DNA of 64,000 nucleotides from Diplonema papillatum (GCA_030068145.1 JAPJBO010000352.1:124001-188000), one strand, 5' to 3'; positions 1 to 10,789 are shown, counted from the first letter of the stretch. The notes: generated by a model not told the origin, from the letters alone. Numbers and translations are program-made.

Positions 1-1057
1 TGATACCTCTCGCGCTGCTCCCCTTGAGGTTCCTGGCTCATGCCAAAGCGCCGCCGCCCGGGTTAAGGGGTTGCGGCATCAGGCGTAGGCCTGGGCCAGG
101 GAGGCTGTTCGGAGGGGTCACCACCCACCGTTCGCGGGCTTCGTTACTTCACTGCCCCCGGCTCTCTCCGGCCTTCGTCGTCCTGGGGGAGGGTTCCACG
201 GCCATCCCCCCCGGGGAATGGATTGATGCTGTGCCGCGGGTTCTTCCGTGCGTTCTCGCGACGTCGCCGCTGTCGATGTCGCTACCGTTGTTGCTGCCGC
301 TGCAGCCGCTGTCGGGCGGTTGGTTGACGATCCCGGTCTGCACCCCGCCCGTTGCGCGTCGGCTTTCTTCTTCTCGGCGTCGCTCACATTGTAGGGCAAT
401 CCGTCCTAGAAGGATTGCCCTACAATGTGTGTTGTGCAGGCTAAGAAGATCTTAACCTGAAAAATGCCGACAGAACAATGTAGGTAAAGGAAGTCGGAAA
501 GCTGGGTTTCTTCGGGACAAGGTGAGTCTGACGCGGGACGTCGCGAAATAGGGTAAATACGGGAAACGATCAACCGGCAACAAACAAAACGAAGTGCCTG
601 TCTTTTTGCGAGTTTGTGCTGCGCACGATTGCGGGAGTCGGAAAACCTAGCATACCCTGGTACTAAGACAGGCCCCTTAAAAGCGAAGAGTAACCTAAGC
701 AGCAAACTGACAACAAAGACCGGCACCCGCACGCACTGAATAATAATGCACGTGTTGCTACTAACCACCACCACAAGCAGCACCATTCGACAAAGGTCAC
801 CCGGAGGCTGTATTCTCCCGGATTATTGTGCTGCAACTTTCATTCTCAATAAAAATCGCAACACTTACAAACTTGGCTAGCCGTAGTTAAAAAGTGCGTA
901 ATCATGCATACATCCCTCATACTACCCGCCTCGCAGCCGCAATGGTCAACCGGAGACCCTAAAACACCGAACCTCTAAACCACAATAAACGCTGAAATTC
1001 CATTCTCGCAAAACGTCACCGGGACGTCAAAACTCTTTAACGCGATCACATCGGCAG
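1..1057. other. Left edge, no gene assigned
   Basis: The first 380 bases are GC-rich and open in several frames on both strands. None has a recognisable domain or a clear splice context, so I assign no gene. The stretch also holds a hairpin (385-429) and a copy of the 'gtgcaggctaaaaa' repeat family at about 412-620. From 620 to 1057 it is AT-richer and looks like intron or intergenic DNA. Confidence 0.5.
385..429. repeat. Perfect 18-bp-arm inverted repeat
   Basis: Bases 385-402 (cacattgtagggcaatcc) are the exact reverse complement of 412-429, with a 9-base loop. The palindrome lies at the edge of a dispersed repeat copy starting near 412 (shared with 16296-16470 and 45447-45535). It could be a fold-back terminus or a cruciform-forming site. 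No function is shown. Confidence 0.85.
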
Positions 1058-1337
1058 GTAGGCGTGGTGTACAAGCCGACGGCTGGGCAGGATCCGATGG
1101 TAATGTTCTCCGACGGCCAGGTTTGGCGCATGAACCAGCGCGCCTTGGCGCGAGACAACGAGATGCGGGACCTCGTTGAAGCCGCGCAGCTCAATCAGCC
1201 CATGCCGCTGGTATCCAAGAAGCAACGCCCGAGGCGCACCGTCAGATGGCGCGTGGGGGACGTCGCGAAGACGTCGTCCCTCGAACAAACCCAGCCCGCC
1301 GCCAAAGAAACGCCGCAGGCGCGGCGAGAGCGGCTCG
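1058..1337 (+). CDS. Internal exon, gene 1 (Agenet/Tudor-like protein gene)
   Basis: The exon follows a ...tcggcag acceptor and ends at a GTATCAG donor; it is open in phase 0 and ends in phase 1. It encodes 93 residues, GC-rich at third positions. The segment PMVMFSDGQVWRMN resembles a beta strand-turn-strand of Tudor/Agenet-type modules but is too short to assign. The C-terminal half is basic (KKQRPRRTVRWR) and then polar. I place it in the same gene as the exons at 5252-5845, 8964-9118 and 10482-10740 from orientation, codon usage and the Agenet theme. The phase does not join directly to the 5252 exon, so at least one exon between them is unseen, or a border is wrong, or this is another gene. 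Confidence 0.6.
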
Positions 1338-1385
1338 GTATCAGCCAAGACGTATGTTTTTTTATGGTAACAAGCTTGCTTGTCT

Positions 1386-1490
1386 GTATCAAAAAGTGTC
1401 GGATGGCAGCGTGCTGAGTTAAATCACTCAAACCACTATCAAAAAGTGTCGGATGGCAGCGTGCTGTGTTAAATCACTCAAAACACACGT
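1386..1490. repeat. Two tandem copies of a ~51-bp motif
   Basis: The motif 'atcaaaaagtgtcggatggc' plus about 30 bases occurs twice head to tail. A diverged single copy with the same context (aagcttgctt upstream) lies at about 20290-20350, so this is a dispersed repeat with a local duplication. Confidence 0.75.
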
Positions 1491-2472
1491 ACGCACAAAC
1501 GAGGGAAGCACCCACCCCGGTTGGAGACACGGGGATCTGGATGTGAACTCGGAAGTTGCCGTTCGCCGAAGCTAGTCGTGGCCCGATAACTTGTTTCTTT
1601 GAAGACTAATAATAATCCGAACGACAGGTTTGCCGCTCCCAATCCGTCCAGAGAAACAAAGTAGCTTGCTTCTCTGCACACTTCATGTGGTCAACAGCAA
1701 GATTAGCAGCTTTCTGGCTTCACCTTCTACTCCAACCATACGGCGCGCGGCAAGCAGAGCAGGAGCGGGACGAGAGTGACAGACACAAGCATAGGAGTGA
1801 GGATTTTATTATCTTCTTCTTCTTCGAGTAAACAGCGCTGCTATCAACTCCGGTCGGATCGACAAGGGCCACGGGGAGGTTTGGCATCGGATCATATGCA
1901 CACCTCGTCTTTTACTGTTCTACAAGAAGTTTCTTAGAGCCGCTCGAAAAAAATCACCTGGTGATCTCATGCGAACTTCCACTCTAAATACAGGCCCGAA
2001 AACGCATACTTAAGCGCTCGTTGTCGCCGGATCAGCTGGAGATGAGGAACAAAGGCGCCGGCGGTCCATCGCCCCCTCGTGTGGTGTGAGTTCTTTAAAG
2101 CGATTCTTTCTTGATAAGACATCTCAAAGGTAACGCTCAGCCACTGGAATGTTCCCACTGTGGGGCAACCGAAAACCTGAGTGGCGGATCTTTTGCCAAC
2201 GCACGGGGTGTCGAACCACGAGCGCACCTGTGCAAAAAACCCCGCATGCCACCAAAATACCTAGCCCAGTCCTATCTGGAGCGCTGGCCCGGCGAGCTAC
2301 GAGGGCGCAAACCTTTTCCTTTCCCCCCGTCTCTTTTCCATTCTGGCATATCAGGCCCGCAGGCCCCATCAAAAGCAATCGAAAAGAAAACAAAAGAGCG
2401 TTTTACCACCTTGCGCGGTGTCACGGGATGTTTGGCAGCAGCTGCTAAACAACTTAAGAAAACTCGCTAAGT
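1491..2472. other. Intron-like DNA with dispersed repeats
   Basis: No convincing exon. Bases 1682-1812 are repeated at 34433-34563 (shared 'catgtggtca.cagcaagat' and 'ccaaccatacggcgcgcggc'). Bases 2288-2470 share blocks with 36281-36390, for example 'cggcgagctacgaggg' and 'ggtgtcacgggat'. A CxxC-containing frame near 2124-2240 is discussed among the rejected items. Confidence 0.5.
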
Positions 2473-2524
2473 GCATGCTAATCCATGTGGTTCATGTACT
2501 TACAAAAGAACTCAATGCTAAACA
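2473..2524 (+). repeat. Copy of the 50-bp sequence that flanks the LINE
   Basis: This is the sequence found as direct repeats around the LINE at 36391-36440 and 44967-45016 (gcatgctaatccatgtggtt, then catgtact and aactcaatgct), here without LINE sequence on either side. Its 5' neighbourhood resembles the 5' neighbourhood of the LINE. It may be an unoccupied target site or a related promoter-like sequence. Confidence 0.7.
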
Positions 2525-2589
2525 GTGAACAGAAGACAAGTCAGTGCTCTGGCGGGGGCCCTTTTAATCGATTGCAAACACGGTTGTTG

Positions 2590-3366
2590 GGGCCTTCTCC
2601 CCGTGACGGTTTTTCCTGTGCTGTAGTAGCAGTGAGCCGCGAACAGCCACCTGGCAAACCAGACAGTCACACCGCTGTCCTGTCTGCAGACTCACACCGC
2701 TGTCCTGTCTGCAGACTCACACCGCTGTCCTGTCTGCAGACTCACACCGCTGTCCTGTCTGCAGACTCACACCGCTGTCCTGTCTGCAGACTCACACCGC
2801 TGTCCTGTCTGCAGACTCACACCGCTGTCCTGTCTGCAGACTCACACCGCTGTCCTGTCTGCAGACTCACACCGCTGTCCTGTCTGCAGACTCACACCGC
2901 TGTCCTGTCTGCAGACTCACACCGCTGTCCTGTCTGCAGACTCACACCGCTGTCCTGTCTGCAGACTCACACCGCTGTCCTGTCTGCAGACTCACACCGC
3001 TGTCCTGTCTGCAGACTCACACCGCTGTCCTGTCTGCAGACTCACACCGCTGTCCTGTCTGCAGACTCACACCGCTGTCCTGTCTGCAGACTCACACCGC
3101 TGTCCTGTCTGCAGACTCACACCGCTGTCCTGTCTGCAGACTCACACCGCAGTCCTGTCTGCAGACTCACACCGCAGTCCTGTCTGCAGACTCACACCGC
3201 AGTCCTGTCTGCAGACTCACACCGCAGTCCTGTCTGCAGACTCACACCGCAGTCCTGTCTGCAGACTCACACCGCAGTCCTGTCTGCAGACTCACGTTCC
3301 GCGCTGATGATATCCGCCTCATGTTCGTGGCTTACGGAGCCGAAACACGGCGCACACACGGACTGA
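2590..3366 (+). repeat. Dispersed repeat R3 with 25 x 25-bp satellite inside
   Basis: The flanks match a repeat also present at 8005-8276 (cttctccccgtgacggtttt at the left; a ctgatga...gaaacacggcgc block at the right). In this copy a 25-bp module (accgctgtcctgtctgcag plus actcac) is amplified to exactly 25 head-to-tail units at 2671-3295. The first 19 units have 'gctgtcc'; the last six (3146-3295) all have 'gcagtcc', which fits stepwise local amplification. Because 25 is not a multiple of 3, the array reads as an artefactual 75-bp protein repeat. Confidence 0.9.
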
Positions 3367-3612
3367 AACACGGCGCCCTGGCCAAATGCACCTAAAACAA
3401 CTACCGAACGTAGCAAGAACCCCGGAAATCACAAGACACATAGGAAATGAAGTCCTGCCACTACCGCAGATACGATACGCACACTAGTACACGATACCTT
3501 AAAGGAACCGTCTCCGACAGTGGTCAGTTTTGTTGAGGTGCATTCGGCCAGGGCGTTTTTTGTCCCACCCGGCGACTATATAACCCCGGATTTCTAAGTG
3601 AACTTACGATCT

Positions 3613-5488
3613 GAAACCCAACAACAGCCCGCCGACACCCGCCCGCCGGCGAACCCGACGGCGGCGCGGAGGCTGAGCAACAATGCGACGGGAACCCCGC
3701 CGATGCCGACCCACCCGGTGTGCCCCGCCGCCGGGGGGCCGCCGAAGCCCCGCTCCGGCGGCTCGCGGGAGCAGCGCCAGCCGGCCCGGCGCCCGCGGGT
3801 TTGCGAAGGCTGCCGAGGCAGACCGGCAGCAGAAGCCGGCGGCGGGAGACTGCCACCAGGCTGCCGCGCCGCCGCCGCCGCACGGACAAGGCGAAGGCGA
3901 CGCGGGGCGTGCGGGCGAGTTGCCGGCGCGGCCGGGCGCTGTTGAAGGCCCGCAGGCGCCGTCGGACGGCAGAAAGAAAGTGAAGGACGAATCTGCGGCC
4001 AAGTGCGCTGGGGGCGGGCCTCCATGAAGAAGAGAAAAGTAAAGCAAGACCTGCTGTCTCCGGCTGCTTCGGCAGTACGACACAAACTACTAGATTGTTG
4101 CTGCGTATCAAGTTCAAACTACTATACTACCATGACTGCTTTTCCAAAGTTTGCCAATTTTGCGCAGGGATTACGCAAACACGCCTTGGTTTTTTTTTTT
4201 TTTTTGAAGTATAGAGCTCACTAGGACAACAAACGGAGGCTGGGCCTTAGCCTTTTGAGAGGGAAACATCGGGAACATGAATGTACCTGGCCATCCTTTA
4301 GCTCCGTTAGGTCGGGAGGAGGAACGGTTTCCGGGGTGCCTTGTTGTCGGCTCCGGTTAGAAGTCCGGTTGGGGAGCTTCTTTCTGGCTCGTGCCGTTGG
4401 TGTACCGTTTGTTGAAGCACCCTCATAACCCAACAACAGCCCGCCGACACCCGCCCGCCGGCGAACCCGACGGCGGCGCGGAGGCTGAGCAACAATGCGA
4501 CGGGAACCCCGCCGATGCCGACCCACCCGGTGTGCCCCGCCGCCGGGGGGCCGCCGAAGTCCCGCTCCGGCGGCTCGCGGGAGCAGCGCCAGCCGGCCCG
4601 GCGCCCGCGGGTTTGCGAAGGCTGCCGAGGCAGACCGGCAGCAGAAGCCGGCGGCGGGAGACTGCCACCAGGCTGCCGCGCCGCCGCCGCCGCACGGACA
4701 AGGCGAAGGCGACGCGGGGCGTGCGGGCGAGTTGCCGGCGCGGCCGGGCGCTGTTGAAGGCCCGCAGGCGCCGTCGGACGGCAGAAAGAAAGTGAAGGAC
4801 GAATCTGCGGCCAAGTGCGCTGGGGGCGGGCCTCCATGAAGAAGAGAAAAGTAAAGCAAGACCTGCTGTCTCCGGCTGCTTCGGCAGTACGACACAAACT
4901 ACTAGATTGTTGCTGCGTATCAAGTTCAAACTACTATACTACCATGACTGCTTTTCCAAAGTTTGCCAATTTTGCGCAGGGATTACGCAAACACGCCTTG
5001 GTTTTTTTTTTTTTTTTGAAGTATAGAGCTCACTAGGACAACAAACGGAGGCTGGGCCTTAGCCTTTTGAGAGGGAAACATCGGGAACATGAATGTACCT
5101 GGCCATCCTTTAGCTCCGTTAGGTCGGGAGGAGGAACGGTTTCCGGGGTGCCTTGTTGTCGGCTCCGGTTAGAAGTCCGGTTGGGGAGCTTCTTTCTGGC
5201 TCGTGCCGTTGGTGTACCGTTTGTTGAAGCACCCTCATAACCCAACAACAGCCCGCCGACACCCGCCCGCCGGCGAACCCGACGGCGGCGCGGAGGCTGA
5301 GCAACAATGCGACGGGAACCCCGCCGATGCCGACCCACCCGGTGTGCCCCGCCGCCGGGGGGCCGCCGAAGTCCCGCTCCGGCGGCTCGCGGGAGCAGCG
5401 CCAGCCGGCCGGCGCCCGCGGGTTTGCGAGGGCTGACGAGGCAGACCGGCAGCAGAAGCCGGCGGCGGGTGACTGCCACCAGGCTGCC

Positions 5489-5519
<31 letters not shown>

Positions 5520-5640
5520 ACGGACAAGGCGAAGGCGACGCGGGGCGTGCGGGCGAGTTGCCGGCGCGGCCGGGCGCTGTTGAAGGCCCGCAAGTGCCGT
5601 CGGACGGCAGGAAGAAAACGAAGGACGAGGCGGCTCGGCT
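3613..5640 (+). repeat. Tandem triplication of an exon (812-bp unit)
   Basis: Units start at about 3613, 4425 and 5237, exactly 812 bases apart. Units 1 and 2 are nearly identical; unit 3 is partial and diverges after about 5625 into unique exon sequence. Units 1 and 2 carry one extra C in a ggcccggcgcc run that breaks the exon frame, while unit 3 (ggccggcgcc) keeps it. Units 1 and 2 also leave the exon and run straight into the tail of the SINE-like R1 repeat (from about 3999 and 4811) and a poly-T tract. Unit 3 has an expanded GCC-triplet run. Confidence 0.9.
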
Positions 5641-5845
5641 GCGGTCCGGCGGCGACGACGGCGAAGCCAAGCGGGTTGGGCGGCGCAGCAAGCTCGAATC
5701 GTTCCCTTCGAAGGCCCGGAGTTGCTCGGCGCAGCCAGTGTCGGCCAGCGCTGACGACTCCAGCGCGCGCATCGCGAGCGCGTCTCCGAGTGCGGTGCCC
5801 CGCTTCAAGTTGTTGAAGAAGTCGCGGTTCAGTTCGTCATTCAAG
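5252..5845 (+). CDS. Pro/Ala/Ser-rich exon, gene 1 (intact third copy)
   Basis: The exon lies between an acceptor after caacaacag and a donor at caag|gtctcc and is 198 codons in phase 0-0. It is low complexity: Pro/Ala/Arg-rich at first, a run of nine prolines from a GCC-triplet expansion in the middle, and a Ser/Lys-rich basic C-terminal part (LKKSRFSSSFK). The last third has host-like codon usage and is present only in this copy. It splices in phase to the Agenet-like exon at 8964. It is probably a disordered linker of a chromatin-associated protein; no catalytic domain is visible. The exact 5' border is uncertain because the whole exon is duplicated upstream. Confidence 0.6.
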
Positions 5846-5875
5846 GTCTCCCCCCCCCCCCCCCCCCCCCCCCCA

Positions 5876-7083
5876 GGGGGGGTCAAAAGGTCTTTTTTTG
5901 CGTCAAAATGGTGACATTTTCAGCCTGTAGACTTAACGGCAGTTTAAGGCTAAAAAAACATGCAACCCGCCTCAGAAATGCCCGGAAACGTGTTTTTGGG
6001 GAAAGTTTCATGGAAAATGGCCCAGGGGGGGGTGTATTAGTTGATGGTTTTAGGGTGGACACCGTTTGGTACCGGCTAGCTGCCTGTGTGTGTGCTTCAC
6101 TGTTCATACCATGCAAAGATGAGGCTACAATCACGTGCAGGCAGCCACAAATGGAAGCAACAAAAGGGCAAACGACACCCAGGAGGAAGGCAGCTATGAA
6201 CGTTGCTCGTCTGGATGGTTAACAACGTCCCAAAAGGCTCTCTGAGTCTTGCGCAAGCTGAGGTGTTGTTGACACCGCAGGCAGCAGCTCTTCCCCGAAC
6301 TGCTGCTGGGGCGATATTCACAAAGTTCGATGTCTTTCCGAGAAAAACAATGAGATGCTCTCATCCGTAGTGGGATTTTCCAGATCCCAACGTTTTTGTT
6401 GAAGGGATGCACGCGACAGTGTCTTTTATTCAAGTTCGCCTTTCGTACACCACCCCGAAAGGGTCGCATTGCACACGCACGGAAGACAATACTGGTCACC
6501 GGGGTGTATCTGGTACCTAACCCCAACGCACGTTGAGCTTGAACAAAAATAGAAAACTGGACTTGAACGAAAAGGTTCGGCGGTGGATTCATAGGGCTGC
6601 CACGACATAGCAGCTCAGGGCAGGGTATCTGCAGCTTGCGGTAGCACGCTACACGACACAGGCCACTACGAAAGCTGGCGCTGACGTCAAGGACTCGAGG
6701 GGGCGGCACGTTACGAAGCCGTACCTCATTGAGTCGCTTGTCAATGCCTCCTACGAAGCCCCACCATCCCCAACTCTCAGGAAAGTCTTTTGAGTAAAAA
6801 TACATAGGTTTGGGCAGTGCTGTTTTCCTTCTTCGGTTCATGCTGTCACTATTTTTGGGGTTGTCACCTAAAAAGAAGAACACCGGTACCAAACGGTGTC
6901 CACCCTGAGTCCAAAAATTGGGCACTCGTAAAAAGGCCTTTTCGGGGCACTTCAGCAGCCAAAAAGCATGTTTTAGGCATTTCTATACGGTTCTGGGGCG
7001 GTTTACCAAATTTTATTGCCTTTTAGGAGCCCCTATGTGGTTCCCAAAAAAATGACCTATTTTGACAGCTTTTGACCCCCCCT
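5876..7083. mobile_element. Non-autonomous DNA transposon with ~180-bp diverged TIRs
   Basis: The left end begins ggggggtcaaaag (after a C tract) and the right end is its reverse complement at 7070-7083. About 180 bp inside each end lies a perfect 24-bp inverted match: 6052-6075 (agggtggacaccgtttggta and onward) against 6885-6908. The sequence between these matched blocks has diverged. The 0.8-kb core has no transposase frame. Family is not determinable from the sequence alone. Confidence 0.65.
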
Positions 7084-8004
7084 ACCCCCCCCCCCGTCCA
7101 AAAATACCATGGTAAAGAAAATAAAAATTAAAATTAAAAGTAAAAGGAGAAAAAAGAAATTGTCGACAACGAAAGAAAGAACAGAAAAAACAGAAAACGG
7201 GAAAAAAAGAAGAAAAAAAGACTCTGCATTCCGCGAAGAAGACTTGATGCTAGCATCAAACACTTAGAGGCAAGTAGCGCCTGAACACGAAACTAAGATT
7301 TCCCCCCCCCCCCGAGGTGCACACAACACCGCGGTGAAAAAGAATAAAGAGGACTAGTCCCTCAAGGTTTCATACCCTACCTGCGGAGTCTTACCCTCCC
7401 TGTGACCCCTTTACCCTTTTCCTTTTTCCCTTTTCTATCTTACACTCTCTTCGAAGAAGACTTGATGCTAGCATCAAACATGCATGAGAGGCAGTGTCCT
7501 GCCTAAACATTAAACTAAGTTTTCCCCCTACACCCCCATTTTTCCCCTTTCTTTTTATTTACTTTTTCCCGCCCGATGTCGCTGATGACTAACGGACCGT
7601 CGGACCCGTCCCAACGGGGGTGCTTATGGAAGCTGCAATGAAGGCTTAGACCGGTACGGGCTACATGGCAACCCCTGCTCAACATGTAGAACGTGGGGGG
7701 CCCTTGATCACATTCATTACGGGTGTGGTCGTGGTGTCGGTCGCAATAGTCGCTTTGCTAGCCAAAGAGAGAGATAGAGAGAAAAAGAGCGCCAGAGAGA
7801 AAAGAAAAGATAACGTTATCTTCCGGAAAAGAAGGGTCACGCGAACCCCCGAAAAAATAATTACCCCCAAAAAAAATATACAGAAAAAAGTAAAAACACA
7901 AACCGACGGTGACCCCCAAAACCTTTTTCAACCTTTCCAACACCCTTCAAGCTAAACCATTATACAACGACCCCCCCCCCCCCGGCCTTCTCCCCGTGAC
8001 GGTT
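7084..8004. other. Intron-like DNA with a direct repeat pair
   Basis: Homopurine/homopyrimidine-rich sequence with several C tracts. A ~75-bp block (agaagacttgatgctagcat...actaagttttcccc) is present twice, at about 7236-7305 and 7453-7527. A related end occurs near 55415. No gene recognised; the short frame at 7665-7955 has no domain. Confidence 0.55.
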
Positions 8005-8276
8005 TTTTAACTGCTTGCTCAGACAGGCACCCACCCCCGTGATAGGTGTTCGCCTGTGCTCTAGTAGCACGGGTGGTCCTGGCTGTGGCGAGCACGAACA
8101 GCCGCCTGACAAAACAGGCGCACACCGCTGTCCTGTCTGCAGACAGACTCAGGCTCCGCAAACCCGGGTTTGCGCTGATGATGGGCCGCCTTATGCGTCC
8201 TTGGCTCAAGGACCGAAACACGGCGCAGACGGGACCAGTGCGGTGTTGAGATCCAAGCACGTTCTTGCAACCCCGC
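8005..8276 (+). repeat. R3 dispersed repeat, unexpanded copy
   Basis: Shares both flanks with 2590-3366 but has only one copy of the 25-bp module (8127-8150). An 18-bp perfect palindrome (cgcaaacccgggtttgcg, 8157-8174) sits directly before ctgatga. Downstream, gtccttg/caaggac (about 8199-8215) form a perfect 7-bp hairpin where other copies have a weaker one, followed by gaaacacggcgc. Confidence 0.8.
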
Positions 8277-8373
8277 TCTCTTTTCCTCTTTACTTTGATC
8301 GTAGGTCTCACGGCAAGTTTCGGCAGCCGCTGCTTAACAATGGAAATGACCAGGTTGACCATGATTGACCCAG

Positions 8374-8870
8374 GGTAACTCGTCGCTAGCACGAGTCGCT
8401 CAATTTGGGAATGCTGAGCTAATCGGCAGGTATCCCTCTGCTAAGCCCGAATAACTCCCGGAAGCCGATAGCGTACGAGTACAGTGATGGAAAGATGCAA
8501 AGGGCGAGTGTCCCGGGTTTCCTTGACGAGCCATGTTGGATAACTCGTCGCTAGCACGAGTCGCTCAATTTGGGAATGCTGAGCTAATCGGCAGGTATCC
8601 CTCTGCTAAGCCCGAATAACTCCCGGAAGCCGATAGCGTACGAGTACAGTGACGGAAAGATGCAAAGGGCGAGTGTCCCGGGTTTCCTTGACGAGCCATG
8701 TTGGATAACTCGTCGCTAGCACGAGTCGTGCAGTTTGGGAAAGCTGAGTTAATCGGCAGGTATCCCTCTGCTGAGGAAAAATATCTCCAGAGGCCGATGG
8801 GGAACTATTACAGTATTGACGGAAAGATGCAAAGGGTGAGAGTCCCGTATTTCCTCTCGACGGAGGCTGG
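8374..8870. repeat. Three tandem copies of a ~164-bp unit
   Basis: 'taactcgtcgctagcacgag' begins units at about 8376, 8541 and 8705. Copies 1 and 2 are almost identical; copy 3 diverges in its second half. No coding potential. Confidence 0.85.
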
Positions 8871-8877
8871 TGGCACA

Positions 8878-8948
8878 TTATACTCCTTTGAGATTTCGCA
8901 GCTGGCAGTCTCCTCACGTGTTTCCTACAAAGCAGGTGCTCATACAAA
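8878..8948 (-). repeat. R2 MITE end
   Basis: Matches the reverse complement of the R2 head (agcacctgctttgtaggaaa, gaggagactgccag). It lies directly before the 8964 exon and so probably supplies intron sequence next to its acceptor. Confidence 0.7.
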
Positions 8949-8963
8949 ACATACAATTCACAG

Positions 8964-9118
8964 AGCCCAGCGCGGTCGGCGAGCGCCGACGCTGCTGCAG
9001 GACCCGTCGCGGGCTCCGAGTACCGCAAGGGCGAGCGGGTGGACATCTTCTACGACAACGGATGGTTCCCCGCCACCATCCGACGGAAGCGACCGGACGA
9101 TCACGGGTACGACATTCG
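8964..9118 (+). CDS. Agenet/Tudor-like exon, gene 1
   Basis: The exon starts after ...aattcacag and ends before GTATGC, phase 0 to phase 2. After an Ala/Ser-rich lead it encodes GERVDIFYDNGWFPATIRRK followed by RPDDHGYDIR. This is the strand pattern of Agenet/Tudor royal-family modules (basic start, VD.., G.W.PA.I, then YD.RY). It joins in phase to the exon starting YLTGELSFSVLPQYMR (10482 or its upstream copy), which supplies the last strands. Such modules usually bind methylated Lys/Arg tails or DNA-associated partners, so a chromatin role is inferred, not shown. Confidence 0.7.
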
Positions 9119-9611
9119 GTATGCCGTTTGTTCGTCGTCAAGAAAGAAAGGGAAACCGGCAAAGTGGACCCTTGCCATTTTTGGGTGTGTCCTTTGGGTA
9201 CCACAGGACACAGGGGACGCAAGGCCAGCGTTGCCTGCAGACGACTTATCAAAAACTGCAGACGCAGACGCAAACGGCTGACTGTCAGTCAGTCGGATTC
9301 ACTGTCAGTTCCAGCTTTTCCTTTTGAGCAGTCGCAACGTGAGACTCTTTCAGCGCCACGTACAGCATTTTTTTTACACGTGCGCACGGACTTCGAAGCT
9401 GTATTGCTGTGTCTTCCTTTGTTTCTGAGGTCTGCACGTCCTCAGGAAGGATGCCCGAGCAGGCTGACTTGCAGACCTATCCTACGGACGCGTCTGCATG
9501 TCTGCGGACAACACTGGCCTAGGCTAAGGGGCGGGTCACTACACCACAGCATTTCGCTTCGTCACAGCGGTGGCGAGTGGAATGTGACTTCTGCCCATTG
9601 CAAGCATCCAT
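9119..9611. other. Intron-like DNA, nothing recognised
   Basis: Follows the 9118 donor. Contains Cys/Ser-rich chance frames but no motif or splice-bounded exon that I can support. Confidence 0.5.
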
Positions 9612-10780
9612 CTGTTCATTCCTGCAAGCTTCTTAGCAAAAAAAAGGTCAAAAGCCGCCACCAAACCTTTACGTCCGATGGAACGCAAACACAACCACCC
9701 ACCCGCGCCCAGGTACCTCTCGGTCCTATGCGGAAAGGCCGCGGGCCGGGGGCCCCGCCGCACGGCGCGCGGAAGGCGTCCCCGTCGCCGAAGGGGCACA
9801 CCCGCAAGCTGAGCCCCGCCGGATCCTCCGCATAGCAACCCTCCACACACACGCGGGCTCGGCGAACACTCTCCGGCTGCTTCGGCAAACGACACATACT
9901 ACCGACACAGATTGTTGCTGTGTATCAAGTTCAAACTACTACGATTACTACATTCCTGCAAGCTTTTTACCTTTTTGAGGTCGAAAGCCGCCAACCTTTA
10001 ATCCGACGGAACGCAAGCGCAACCTCCCACCCGCGCCCAGGTACCTCACCGGCGAGCTCTCGTTCTCGGTCCTGCCGCAATACATGCGGAAAGGCCGCGG
10101 GCCGGAGGTCCCCGCGGCGGGCCCCGCCGCACGGCGCGCAGAAGCGCGCGCGGAAGGCGTCGCCGTCGCCGGCGGCGGGCGGCGGATGCTCTCCGTCCCC
10201 GTCGCCGAAGGGGCACACGCCCGCCGGATCCTCCCTCGGCGGCCGCATAGCAACCCTCCACACACACGCGGGCTCGGCGAACACTCTCCGGCTGCTTCGG
10301 CAAACGACACATACTACCACTACTACTACTACGTGTGCCGTCTATCGACACAGATTGTGCTGTGTATCAAGTTCAAACTACTACGATTACTACATTCCTG
10401 CAAGCTTTTTACCTTTTTGAGGTCAAAAGCCGCCAACCGTAATCCGACGGAACGCAAGCGCAACCTCCCACCCGCGCCCAGGTACCTCACCGGCGAGCTC
10501 TCGTTCTCGGTCCTGCCGCAATACATGCGGAAAGGCCGCGGGCCGGAGGTCCCCGCGGCGGGCCCCCCCGCGGGGGCCCCGCCGCACGGCGCGCAGAAGC
10601 GCGCGCGGAAGGCGTCGCCGTCGCCGGCGGCGGGCGGCGGATGCTCTCCGTCCCCGTCGCCGAAGGGGCACACCCGCAAGCTGAGCCCCGCCGGCGCGAA
10701 GGCGCGCTTCGCCCCGGATCCTCCCTCGGCCGCTGCGTAGCAACTTCACATACACACACACGGGCTCGGCGAACACTCTG
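9612..10780 (+). repeat. Second tandem exon triplication
   Basis: Three head-to-tail units start with attcctgcaagctt near 9612, 9949 and 10391. Each includes an acceptor (cccgcgcccag), the exon start and, in units 1 and 2, a tail of the SINE-like R1 repeat (ctgcttcggca...ttcaaactactac). Unit 1 lost about 36 bases of exon. Unit 2 shifts frame in a GGCCCC run. Unit 3 keeps the frame to a stop at 10738. As with 3613-5640, only the last copy looks usable, and again the R1 tail sits at the junctions. Confidence 0.85.
10482..10740 (+). CDS. Terminal exon, gene 1 (end of Agenet-like module)
   Basis: Starts after cgcgcccag in the phase needed by the 9118 donor, so the junction reads YDIR-YLTGELSFSVLPQYMR and completes the Agenet/Tudor-like fold. 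The rest is basic and Ser/Pro-rich (KRARKASPSP, SPSPSPKGHTRKLSPAG), possibly disordered and a target for proline-directed kinases. It ends with TAG at 10738-10740. Copy 2 of the same exon starts at 10041 but shifts frame. If copy 2 were used instead, the protein would run through both copies in one open frame to the same stop. Confidence 0.6.
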
Positions 10781-10789
10781 ATGCCGGTA

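Noticed and set aside
24-455. Open frames on both strands at the left edge
   Set aside because: Three competing GC-rich frames, none with a domain or splice signal; they run into a hairpin and a repeat.
2124-2240. Possible GATA-like zinc finger (CSHCGATENL...HLCKKP)
   Set aside because: Only one CxxC, no second CxxC pair, no donor, and it merges into DNA shared with 36281-36390.
2671-3295. CRISPR-like array
   Set aside because: Units are strictly head to tail with no spacers, and the host is a eukaryote.
2485-3366. 293-codon frame with a 25-residue protein repeat
   Set aside because: It is the translation of the 25-bp satellite, and every frame of such an array is open. No start context or domain.
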